11,125 bases of DNA, taken from NCBI GenBank assembly GCA_015486505.1, contig WFRP01000095.1:1-11125 (forward strand). Reading direction: 5' to 3'. This document shows, one piece after another, positions 1 to 6,547 of this stretch. Position numbers and translations under genes: made by a program. The notes beneath the pieces were generated by a model. The model was given only the letters and a program-made list of their open reading frames with translations. It was not told the origin of the DNA and did not search any database. Position 1 is the stretch's first letter. Each line of letters starts with the position of its first letter. Source of the DNA: Pseudomonadota bacterium. Lineage in GTDB: Bacteria > Desulfobacterota > Anaeroferrophillalia > Anaeroferrophillales > Tharpellaceae.

Positions 1-89
1 GATAAGAGTACTTATTTGCGACCAGCGGATTGCCCTTGGGGTACGGGCCGAAAAGGCCTGATTGGGTTGCGAGCTTGTTCCCGCATCAG
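1..89 (+). repeat. Degenerate copy of the TTAG element (right part only)
   Basis: The window opens inside a copy of the repeat seen intact at 1494-1614. It shares the core GATAAGAGTACTTATTTGCG, then carries about 24 extra bases, then resumes with GGGCCGAAAA, GGCCTG, ATTGGGTTGCG and the end TTCCCGCA. The right flank reads TCAG (86-89) instead of TTAG, and the terminal hairpin is disrupted because the left arm reads GCGAGC. This copy is clearly older than those at 1494-1724, 2840-2944 and 4495-4614. Its left part lies outside the window. Confidence 0.8.
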
Positions 90-129
90 ATTATTCGATT
101 ATTAGTGTAAGCGTTTTTGGGTTGGATAT

Positions 130-133
130 GGAG
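130..133 (+). promoter_or_regulatory. Ribosome binding site deciding the DUF2950 start
   Basis: GGAG lies nine bases before the ATG at 143. The ATG at 128 and the TTG at 62 lack a comparable site, and the TTG at 62 lies inside the degenerate repeat, so 143 is the preferred start. Confidence 0.5.
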
Positions 134-142
134 AAAATAATT

Positions 143-1246
143 ATGAGCGGTAATTTATTTGTTAATGTAAGGTTGGTGCGGGAACGGCTTTCGCAACCGG
201 AAATCGCTTGTCCAGGTTCGCGTATAAGTACTCTTGTCCGTAAGGTTTCCGGTTCTTCAGATCGTAAAACAACCTTTAAGAAACTGTCTGTTTCCGGTCT
301 TCGGAATCTGCTTTTCCTGGTGGCCGCTGTCATCCTGCTGGCCGGCAGCCCGGCTGAAGCTCAGACGCCGGCGAAACCCCAGGGAGAGGGCTTCAGTTCA
401 CCCCGGCAGGCGGTTGCATCTCTGGTCGCGGCGGTACGCCGGGTCGATCGGGCCGGGGTTCTGGAGATTCTTGGAAGTGAAGCCTGGGATCTGGTTTTTT
501 CCGGTGATCCGGTTGAGGGAAAAACGGAAGCGGAAAATTTTATCAGGGCCTATGACGAAAAACATCAGATTAAAATGACCAGCGCGACTTCAGCCTCTCT
601 GATGATCGGCACCGATGATTATATCTATCCGATTCCGATAACTAAAATCGATAAGCTGTGGTACTTTGATGTTGCGGCCGGCCGGGAAGAGCTGCTCAAT
701 CGCCGGATCGGCCGGAATGAACTGGCGGTGATTCAGGTTATGCTGGCCTATGTTGAGGCCCAGCTTGAATATGCCAGCAAGGATCGGGACGGTGACGGTG
801 TGCTTGAGTATGCCCAGAAAATTCAAAGCTCTCCCGGGAAACGGGACGGTCTCTACTGGCCCGTAAAGGAGGGTGAAAAGATCAGTCCTTTAGGCCCTTT
901 GCTTGCCAAAGCCGCCAGTGAAGGCTATCACGAAGATCCGGATCTGCCACAGCCCTATAACGGCTACTATTATAAAATTGTCACCCGACAGGGTGAGAAT
1001 GCTCCCGGCGGAGCTTATGATTACATTGTTAACGGCAATATGATTTTAGGCTTCGGTCTTCTGGCCTATCCGGCAAAATATGGTGTCTCCGGGATTATGA
1101 CTTTTGCGGTTAATCAGAAAGGGGTAATCTATGAGAGTGACCTTGGTAAAGATACCGATGCTATCGTTAATAAAGTGATAAAATATAATCCCGATGAACA
1201 TATCTGGCATAAAGTCAGCGATAAGGATATAGAAGATAACGAATAG
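143..1246 (+). CDS. DUF2950 family exported protein with unusual N-terminal extension
   Basis: This is a DUF2950 protein of unknown function. The domain starts near GFSSPRQAVASLVAAVR and contains family-typical stretches: AAGREELLNRRIGRNELAVI, DRDGDGVLEYAQ, SPGKRDGLYWPV, APGGAYDYIVNG and YPAKYGVSGIMTF. A hydrophobic segment (LLFLVAAVILLAG) followed by SPAEA and QTP looks like a signal peptide with signal peptidase I cleavage after AEA, so the mature protein should be periplasmic. From the ATG at 143 the protein has 367 residues, and the signal segment begins only around residue 53. That long positively charged lead is abnormal and overlaps an inverted, worn copy of the repeat at 177-248. The original start codon was probably lost or displaced by that insertion. 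No in-frame ATG exists between 143 and the signal segment. The start is therefore uncertain, while the domain assignment is firm. No partner gene is visible. Confidence 0.88.
   Translation: MSGNLFVNVRLVRERLSQPEIACPGSRISTLVRKVSGSSDRKTTFKKLSVSGLRNLLFLVAAVILLAGSPAEAQTPAKPQGEGFSSPRQAVASLVAAVRRVDRAGVLEILGSEAWDLVFSGDPVEGKTEAENFIRAYDEKHQIKMTSATSASLMIGTDDYIYPIPITKIDKLWYFDVAAGREELLNRRIGRNELAVIQVMLAYVEAQLEYASKDRDGDGVLEYAQKIQSSPGKRDGLYWPVKEGEKISPLGPLLAKAASEGYHEDPDLPQPYNGYYYKIVTRQGENAPGGAYDYIVNGNMILGFGLLAYPAKYGVSGIMTFAVNQKGVIYESDLGKDTDAIVNKVIKYNPDEHIWHKVSDKDIEDNE
177..248 (-). repeat. Degenerate inverted copy of the TTAG element inside the DUF2950 5' region
   Basis: Read on the plus strand, this stretch matches the inverted copy at 4495-4614: TGCGGGAAC, then a CGCAACC block, then CGCGTATAAGTACTCTTGTC against CGCAAATAAGTACTCTTATC, then CGTAAGGT against CTGTAAGGT. 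The middle (left hairpin) part appears deleted, so it is about 70 bp instead of 120. Together with the direct copy at 1-89 it makes a head-to-head pair about 87 bp apart. Neither flank keeps a clear TTAG/CTAA. Its outer boundary near 248 is approximate. Confidence 0.65.
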
Positions 1247-1291
1247 GCTTGATTTGCGTTATTTTTGTACGCGGCCTATGCCCGTAAAACA
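1247..1291. other. Short unassigned stretch after the DUF2950 gene
   Basis: The 45 bases between the DUF2950 stop and the IS3 remnant show no gene, no clear hairpin terminator and no repeat that I can recognise. Confidence 0.4.
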
Positions 1292-1367
1292 TTTTTCATT
1301 CGTAATGGCTGCCAATGCTACTTTTGCCTTAAATTCTGGACTATGTTGCTTTCTTTTTTTTGCTCAT
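1292..1367 (-). pseudogene. IS3-family OrfA N-terminal fragment
   Basis: The minus-strand ATG at 1365-1367 begins MSKKKK. After an A8 run the frame is off and reaches a stop. One base over, the reading continues as KQHSPEFKAKVALAAITNEK, the classic N-terminus of IS3-family OrfA, the helix-turn-helix protein that binds the IS ends. Only about 25 codons remain, with one frameshift at the A run, and similarity stops after NEK. It is non-functional. Confidence 0.75.
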
Positions 1368-1435
1368 GATCATCTCCTTGATTTGTGAGTAATCTATAGC
1401 TTAGCACATTGTCCAGTTTTTTTTGGACCACCTCA
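1292..1435 (-). mobile_element. IS3-family insertion sequence remnant (one end)
   Basis: Read on the minus strand from 1435, the sequence starts TGAGGTGGTCC, then an A8 run and CTGGACA, which looks like an IS3-family terminal inverted repeat. A leader follows, then a Shine-Dalgarno AAGGAG (1374-1379) and the orfA start at 1367. Similarity to IS3-type transposases ends around 1292, so only about 144 bp of one end survives. The right end and orfB are absent. The end at 1435 abuts the truncated XRE gene at 1436, suggesting this IS, or a deletion next to it, removed that gene's 5' part. Confidence 0.72.
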
Positions 1436-1493
1436 GCCCAAAACAGAAGACAACCAAGTGTTGAGGACTTGTATCGAATCGCAAAAATATTAG

Positions 1494-1614
1494 TACCTTA
1501 CAGGTTATTTTCTGCACCAAAAAACAAGATTTAATAATCAGAAAATGTTCTGATAAGAGTACTTATTTGCGGGCCGAAAAAGCCCTGTTTGGGTTGCGGG
1601 AGTTAGTTCCCGCA
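1494..1614 (+). repeat. TTAG element copy A (121 bp, long subtype)
   Basis: It starts TACCTTACAGGTTATTTTCT and ends GGAGTTAGTTCCCGCA. TTAG flanks it at 1490-1493 and 1615-1618. Internal structure: arm pairing between ATTTTCTG and CAGAAAAT, a small hairpin ATAAG-AGTA-CTTAT, a hairpin GGGC...GCCC, and a terminal hairpin with arms TGCGGGA (1595-1601) and TCCCGCA (1608-1614). There are no terminal inverted repeats and no ORF. It sits in tandem with copy B, sharing one TTAG, inside the XRE gene. Confidence 0.92.
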
Positions 1615-1618
1615 TTAG

Positions 1619-1724
1619 TACCTTACAGGTTATTTTCGGTTTGAAAAAACAAGAAAATGTTCTGATAAGAGTACTTATTTGCGGGTCGCAAGGCTCCGTT
1701 TGGGTTGCGGGATCTGTTCCCGCA
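1619..1724 (+). repeat. TTAG element copy B (106 bp, short subtype)
   Basis: Second tandem copy, flanked by TTAG at 1615-1618 and 1725-1728. It has the same ends as copy A but a shorter left-hairpin region and a different terminal loop (TCTGT in place of GTTAGT). The GGGTC-GCAA-GGCTCC hairpin is imperfect. Head-to-tail stacking at one target suggests a second insertion at the TTAG left by the first. Confidence 0.92.
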
Positions 1725-2839
1725 TTAGATGTAAATCCGAAAGAACTATTGAAAGAAGCTTTGAATGACTAAAGAATATCAAATAGAAGAAAGCCTGATT
1801 GAGCAACTGAAAGAGTTGAAATACACTCATCGACCTGACATAACAGACAGGAAATCGCTTGAACAGAACTTCAAAGCCAAATTTGAGGCTCTCAACCGTG
1901 TTCGACTTTCAGAAAGCGAGTTTCTGCGTTTACGAGAGGAAATCATTAATCCGGATGTTTTCGCGGCTTCAAAAATGTTGCGCGAAAGACAATATTTTCA
2001 ACGTGAGGATGGAACACCTTTACATTACACGCTGGTAAATATCAAAGATTGGTGTAAAAATGAGTACGAGGTCATTCGTCAGTTACGCATCAATACAGAA
2101 AACAGCAATCAACGCTATGACGTAATTTTGCTGATTAACGGCTTGCCGGTGGTTCAGATTGAGTTAAAGAAACTGGACATTTCACCACGAAAAGCGATGC
2201 AGCAAATTGTGGATTACAAAAACGAACCCGGCAACGGCTACGGAAATACGCTGATGTGTTTCATGCAATTGTTCATTGTTAGCAACCGCAGCAATACGTT
2301 CTATTTTGCCAATAACAAAAACCAACATTTTCAATTCAATGCAGATGAACAGTTTCTGCCCATTTACAAATTAGCAGACGAACAAAACAACAAGATAAGC
2401 CACCTTGAACCTTTCACCAAAAAGTTCTTATCAAAATGTACTTTGGGTGAAATGGTTAGTAAATATATGGTACTGGTAGAAAGCGAACAAAAGATGATGG
2501 TGATGCGGCCGTATCAGATTTATGCGGTTAAAGCAATTGTTGACTGCATTCACCAAAACAGAGGCAATGGCTACATCTGGCACACTACCGGAAGTGGTAA
2601 AACATTGACTTCGTTCAAAGCATCTACCTTGCTGAAAGACAATCCTGATATTGAAAAATGTTTGTTTGTAGTTGACCGTAAAGACCTTGACCGGCAAACC
2701 CGTGAGGAGTTTAATAAATTTCAGGAAGGCAGCGTGGAAGAAAACACCAATACCGAAACTTTGGTCAGGCGTTTACTTTCGACTGATTATGCCGATAAGG
2801 TTATTGTTACAACCATACAAAAACTGGGATTGGCATTAG

Positions 2840-2944
2840 TGCCTTACAGGTTATTTTCTTGTTTTAAAACAAGAAAATGTTCTGATAAGAGCACTTATTT
2901 GCGGGCCGCAAGGCCCTGTTTGGGTTGCGGGATCTGTTCCCGCA
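2840..2944 (+). repeat. TTAG element copy C (105 bp, short subtype) in hsdR
   Basis: It lies between TTAG at 2836-2839 and TTAG at 2945-2948. It carries a perfect 26-bp palindrome at 2853-2878 (arms ATTTTCTTGTTTT), a GGGCC-GCAA-GGCCC hairpin and the terminal TGCGGGA/TCCCGCA hairpin. Removing element plus one TTAG joins LGLAL to DQNSKRNKQK in frame. The left boundary reads TGCCTTACAGG where other copies read TACC. Confidence 0.93.
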
Positions 2945-4494
2945 TTAGATCAGAATAGTAAGCGAAATAAACAGAAAGCCAGTAAAGGTGTTCAAACATT
3001 CAAAGAACGGTTGGAACCATTAAAAAATAAACGGGTGGTTTTCATTTTTGACGAGTGCCATCGTTCCCAGTTCGGTGAAAATCACAAAGCGATTAAAGAA
3101 TTCTTTCCAAATGCTCAGCTTTTTGGATTTACAGGAACACCCATTTTTGAAGAGAATGCAACTCTTAAAATCCGTGAAGACCAATACGAAACTTACAAGA
3201 CAACGGAAGCGATTTTTGAAAAACAATTGCATGCCTACACCATTACCCACGCCATAGATGATAAAAACGTGCTGCGTTTTCACATCGATTATTATAAAGG
3301 CAAGGGTGAAAAGTCCGTTAAACCGGGCGAAGCCCTTGCACAGCATGCGGTAGCTGAGACCATTATCGAAAAACACGATGCAGCCACCAACAACCGGAAA
3401 TTTAATGCACTGTTCGCAACAGCTTCTATTAATGACGCTATCGCATTTTATCGACTATTCAAAGAAATACAAGAGAAAAAATTGATAGAAAACCCTGAAT
3501 TCGAACCACTCAATATCGTTAGTGTGTTTTCACCGCCAGCCCAGTTGATTGCACAGAATGGCGACCGGCAAAGCCAAAAAAATGCAGCAGATATTAAACA
3601 GCTTCAGGAAGACTTGGCTCAGGAAAAAGAAGACAACAAACAAAACCCTGAAGAGAAGAAAGCGGCTTTAATGGAAATTATTGCCGATTACAATAAACAA
3701 TACGGCACAAATCATACGATTAACGAATTTGACCTGTATTATCAAGATTTGCAAAGACGTATCAAAGACCAGAAGTACAGCAATAAAGATTATCCGCATA
3801 AAAACAAGATTGATATTTGCATTGTGGTGGATATGTTGCTCACCGGTTTCGACTCCAAATATCTGAATACCTTGTATGTGGACAAAAACCTGAAATACCA
3901 TGGTTTGATACAAGCTCTTTCGCGTACCAACCGGATTTTGAATGATACAAAACCCTATGGAAATATTTTAGATTTCCGCTCGCAACAGGATGCTGTAAAC
4001 CAGGCTGTCACGCTGTTCTCCGGTGAGGACAGTAGCAAAGCCAAAGAAATCTGGATGGTCGAACCTGCTCCGGTGGTAATTGAAAAATATCAGGAAGCTG
4101 TTGAGAAACTGGGCGTTTTTATGGAAGAACATGATTTAGTAAGAGAACCTCAAGCCGTGTATAATTTATATGGAGATGCCGCAAAAATTGCCTTTGTTAA
4201 GAATTTTAAAGAAGTTCAGCGACTTAAAACCCAGCTTGACCAGTACACCGATTTAGACGAAGGACAACAAAATAAGATTGAACGTATTTTGCCAAAGGAT
4301 ACCTTGCAGGAATTCAGAAGTTCGTATTTGGAAACGGCAAAGCAACTTAGGGAAATTCAGCAAAAAGAAGGAGACGATGCGCCTGACGATATACAGCAAC
4401 TCGATTTTGAATTTGTACTCTTTGCTTCTGCGGTAATTGATTACGATTACATTATGAACCTGATTGCTGATAGTACACAGAAGAAACCTTCTAA

Positions 4495-4614
4495 TGCGGG
4501 AACTAACTCCCGCAACCCAAACAGGGCTTTGTGCCCCGCAAATAAGTACTCTTATCAGAACATTTTCTGATTATTAAATCTTGTTTTTTGGTACAGAAAA
4601 TAACCTGTAAGGTA
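4495..4614 (-). repeat. TTAG element copy D (120 bp, long subtype, inverted) in hsdR
   Basis: It is the reverse complement of the element, flanked by CTAA at 4491-4494 and 4615-4618. Its internal sequence and terminal loop (GTTAGT) match copy A. Removing 124 bp joins KKPS to KQKMTKAQV in frame. It shows the element inserts in either orientation relative to the gene, always with TTAG on the element's own left side. Confidence 0.93.
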
Positions 4615-5204
4615 CTAAACAAAAAATGACCAAAGCGCAGGTAATTAGTTTGCTAAAATCGAACTCTAACCTGATGGAAGAAGAGGAAGATTTAACCGAC
4701 TATATCAATCAGGTGGATTGGAACAAGGGGCAATCCGCAGATGAGCTAAAACAAAACTTTGAAACTTTTAAGGTAGAGAAGTACAACAGAGAACTGGCTG
4801 CCATTGCAGGTAAACACGGTTTGCAAACCGCAGAATTAAAAAGTTTTGTTGAGCAGATAATGAGCCGGATGATTTTTGATGGAGAAAAACTAACAGACCT
4901 GATGGAACCGCTGGATCTGGGTTGGAAAGAACGCAGCAAAGCTGAAACCGCTTTGATGAATGAATTATTACCACTACTAAAAAAACTAGCCCAGGGGCGT
5001 GAAATTTCAGGATTAGCAGCTTATGAAAAATGAAATTATCTTATATCAATCTGACGAACTTCCCGAAAGAATTCAAGTCAGACTTATGGATGACACGGTG
5101 TGGCTTAATCGTCAACAATTATCCCTGTTGTTTGGAAGGGATATAAAAACTATCGGGAAACATATCAACAATGTTTTTGCAGAAGGTGAACTGCAAAAAG
5201 AGGC

Positions 5205-5229
5205 AACTGTCGCAAATTTTGCGACAGTT
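5205..5229. repeat. 12-bp inverted repeat inside rhuM
   Basis: Perfect arms AACTGTCGCAAA and TTTGCGACAGTT are separated by one base. They encode the ATVANFATV part of the RhuM domain. This may be a chance of codon use, an operator-like site or a hairpin in the mRNA; nothing else supports a role. Confidence 0.7.
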
Positions 5230-5552
5230 CAAATTGAAGGCGGAAGAAGGGTCGAACGCCAGATAGAGCACTACAATCTGGATGTAATTATTTCGGTTGG
5301 TTATCGGGTTAAATCCAAACAAGGTACGAAGTTTAGGATATGGGCAACAAAAATTTTAAGAGATTATTTACTCAAAGGCTACGCCTTAAATCAGCGAATG
5401 AACCGGATCGAAAACAATGTTGAAAATCTTGCAGAAAAAGTTGATGAAATTTCTTTGCAAATCCAATCCACCGAAATCCACAACCAGGGTATTTTCTACA
5501 ACGGGCAGGTTTTTGATGCTTACCTGCTTATTGCCGAAATAATTAAAAGCGC

Positions 5553-5559
5553 AAAAAAT
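5553..5559 (+). other. A AAA AAT heptamer at the rhuM frameshift
   Basis: The seven bases fit the X XXY YYZ pattern of a -1 slippery site and are in the right phase: zero frame reads AAA AAT, the -1 frame reads AAA AAA. Slippage would yield SAKNSIILIDN, which runs straight into the conserved C-terminal part. No obvious upstream Shine-Dalgarno stimulator was identified. A plain one-base deletion in the A run explains the data equally well. Confidence 0.4.
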
Positions 5560-5884
5560 CCATTATTCTTATTGATAATTATGTTGATGAAACCGTTTTG
5601 GCCATGCTCGACAAACGAAACAAAAACTGCACGGCAACGATTTTTACAAAAAATATTACCAAGAAATTGAAATTGGATGTTGAAAAACACAACCAACAAT
5701 ATCCTGAAATAGAACTTAAAAAATTAACAACCGCCCACGACCGTTTTTTAATTACCGACCGCAAAACCGTTTACCACTTTGGCGCAAGCCTGAAAGATGC
5801 CGGCAAAAAATGGTTTGCTTTTTCAAAAATGAAAATGGATGCCGGGGATATAATTGAAAAATTAAAAATGGATAATTGAGAATA

Positions 5885-6547
5885 ATGAGCGATAATAAAA
5901 CACATAATAGATTGATACCGGAGTTAAGATTTCCGGAGTTTAAGGATGATGGGGAGTGGGTGTTTGAACCTCTTAATGAAATTTGCAAGTTAGTAAGAGG
6001 ACCCTTTGGAGGTGCATTAAAAAAGGAAATTTTCGTAAAGGAGGGTTATGTGGTTTATGAACAATCTCATGCTATTTATAGCAATTTCAATTCATTTAGG
6101 TACAAGATTGATGAAAATAAATTTTCTGAACTGAAAAGGTTTGCTGTTCATGCAGGAGATTTAATTATGAGCTGTTCTGGAACTATGGGAAAGTTTGCCA
6201 TAATACCTGATGATTTTGAGCAGGGTGTTATTAATCAAGCCTTATTAAAACTAACTGCTAAAAATGGTTATAACAATTCCTTTGTAAAAGTAAGTCTTGA
6301 AACAGACACAAACCAAAAAAAGCTTTTGTCGCAATCAGCTGGGGGTGCTATCAAAAATGTTGTTTCCGTTTCTCAAATAAGAGAATTGGAATTAGCAATA
6401 CCTAAACCCAAAGAACAACAAAAAATCGCTTCCTGTCTTTCTTCCCTGGATGAATTAATCACGGCACAGGCGGAGAAAATAGAGCAATTACAACAGCATA
6501 AAAAGGGATTGATGCAGGGATTGTTTCCGAGAATAGAGAATCTGTAA
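5885..6547 (+). CDS. hsdS: Type I restriction specificity subunit, half-size (one target recognition domain)
   Basis: HsdS selects the DNA target for both methylation and restriction. The N-terminus LIPELRFPEFKDDGEW, the region around LVRGPFGGALKKEIF and HAGDLIMSCSGTMGKFAIIP, and the following IPKPKEQQKIASCLSSLDEL and LQQHKKGLMQGLFP helix are standard for one target recognition domain plus one conserved helical spacer. At 220 residues it is about half of a usual HsdS of roughly 400, and the second recognition domain is absent. Half subunits can work as homodimers that read palindromic targets, so it may be functional, or it may be a truncation. I chose ATG 5885 over the in-frame TTG at 5876 because the latter overlaps the rhuM stop. 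The stop overlaps the transposase start by one base (TAATG). Confidence 0.88.
   Translation: MSDNKTHNRLIPELRFPEFKDDGEWVFEPLNEICKLVRGPFGGALKKEIFVKEGYVVYEQSHAIYSNFNSFRYKIDENKFSELKRFAVHAGDLIMSCSGTMGKFAIIPDDFEQGVINQALLKLTAKNGYNNSFVKVSLETDTNQKKLLSQSAGGAIKNVVSVSQIRELELAIPKPKEQQKIASCLSSLDELITAQAEKIEQLQQHKKGLMQGLFPRIENL

Larger units (their letters stand above)
1436..1772 (+). pseudogene. 3' end of an XRE-type helix-turn-helix regulator, split by two repeat copies
   Basis: Positions 1436-1489 translate as AQNRRQPSVEDLYRIAKI, then the TTAG of the insertion site supplies Leu. After skipping both tandem repeat copies (1490-1724), reading resumes at 1725 as LDVNPKELLKEALND with stop TAA at 1770-1772. 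The joined 33-residue peptide is typical of the last helices of an XRE/Cro-CI HTH domain (PS-x-ED-LYRIAKILDVNPKELL). The N-terminal half, including the recognition helix, is missing at the IS3 boundary. Its stop overlaps the hsdR start by eight bases, so it was probably the controller gene cotranscribed with hsdR. The family call rests on a short segment but is strengthened by the exact frame restoration on element removal. Confidence 0.72.
1765..5033 (+). pseudogene. hsdR: Type I restriction enzyme R subunit, split by two repeat insertions
   Basis: HsdR is the ATP-dependent translocase and nuclease of type I restriction complexes. Coding segments are 1765-2835, 2945-4494 and 4615-5033, read in three frames. 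Segment 1 has the PD-(D/E)xK nuclease pattern (D119, E133-x-K135 in QIELKK) and the Walker A motif HTTGSGKT near residue 273. Segment 2 has the DECH box in FIFDECHRSQF, GFTGTP, the motif V-like LLTGFDS and LIQALSRTNR (motif VI). Segment 3 is the C-terminal helical domain that joins the methylase. Removing 109 bp (element C plus TTAG) and 124 bp (element D plus CTAA) gives one 1011-residue frame, normal for the family. As it stands, translation from 1765 stops at 2958, after the Walker A motif and before DECH, so restriction should be lost. The start ATG at 1765 overlaps the XRE stop, and the 3' end overlaps rhuM by 11 bases. Confidence 0.93.
5023..5879 (+). pseudogene. rhuM: RhuM family protein with a single-base frameshift
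   Basis: This is a RhuM-like protein of the kind often found between hsdR and hsdS; its role in restriction loci is not established. The N-terminal part (ILYQSDELPERIQ, VWLNRQQLSLLFGRD, IGKHINNVF, RQIEHYNLDVIISVGYRVKS, FRIWATKILRDYLLKGY) is the RhuM domain. Around residues 130-150 is a likely coiled coil. The C-terminal part (ILIDNYVDETVLAMLDKRNK, TAHDRFLITD, VYHFGASLKDAGKKWFAFSK) resembles a phospholipase-D-like fold with a degenerate single HxK motif. Frame 1 is lost at the A run 5553-5558 and stops at 5670. The second part continues one base over to 5879. One extra base would give a 285-residue protein. It may be a pseudogene, a sequencing error, or a -1 frameshift product (A AAA AAT). It ends five bases before hsdS. 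Confidence 0.82.

Noticed and set aside
1490..1728. Tandem repeats as a CRISPR array or integron attC sites
   Set aside because: The units are directly adjacent with no spacers, and no attC core (GTTRRRY with RYYYAAC) frames them; TTAG-flanked insertion explains them better.
2836..2948. Self-splicing intron or inframe bypass element in hsdR
   Set aside because: At 105 bp it is far too short for a group I or II intron, and inverted copy D also interrupts hsdR, which RNA splicing of one strand cannot explain.
3011..4570. Separate helicase gene starting at TTG 3011
   Set aside because: It is the middle part of hsdR; coding sequence extends upstream to 2945 and joins the first segment exactly when copy C is removed.
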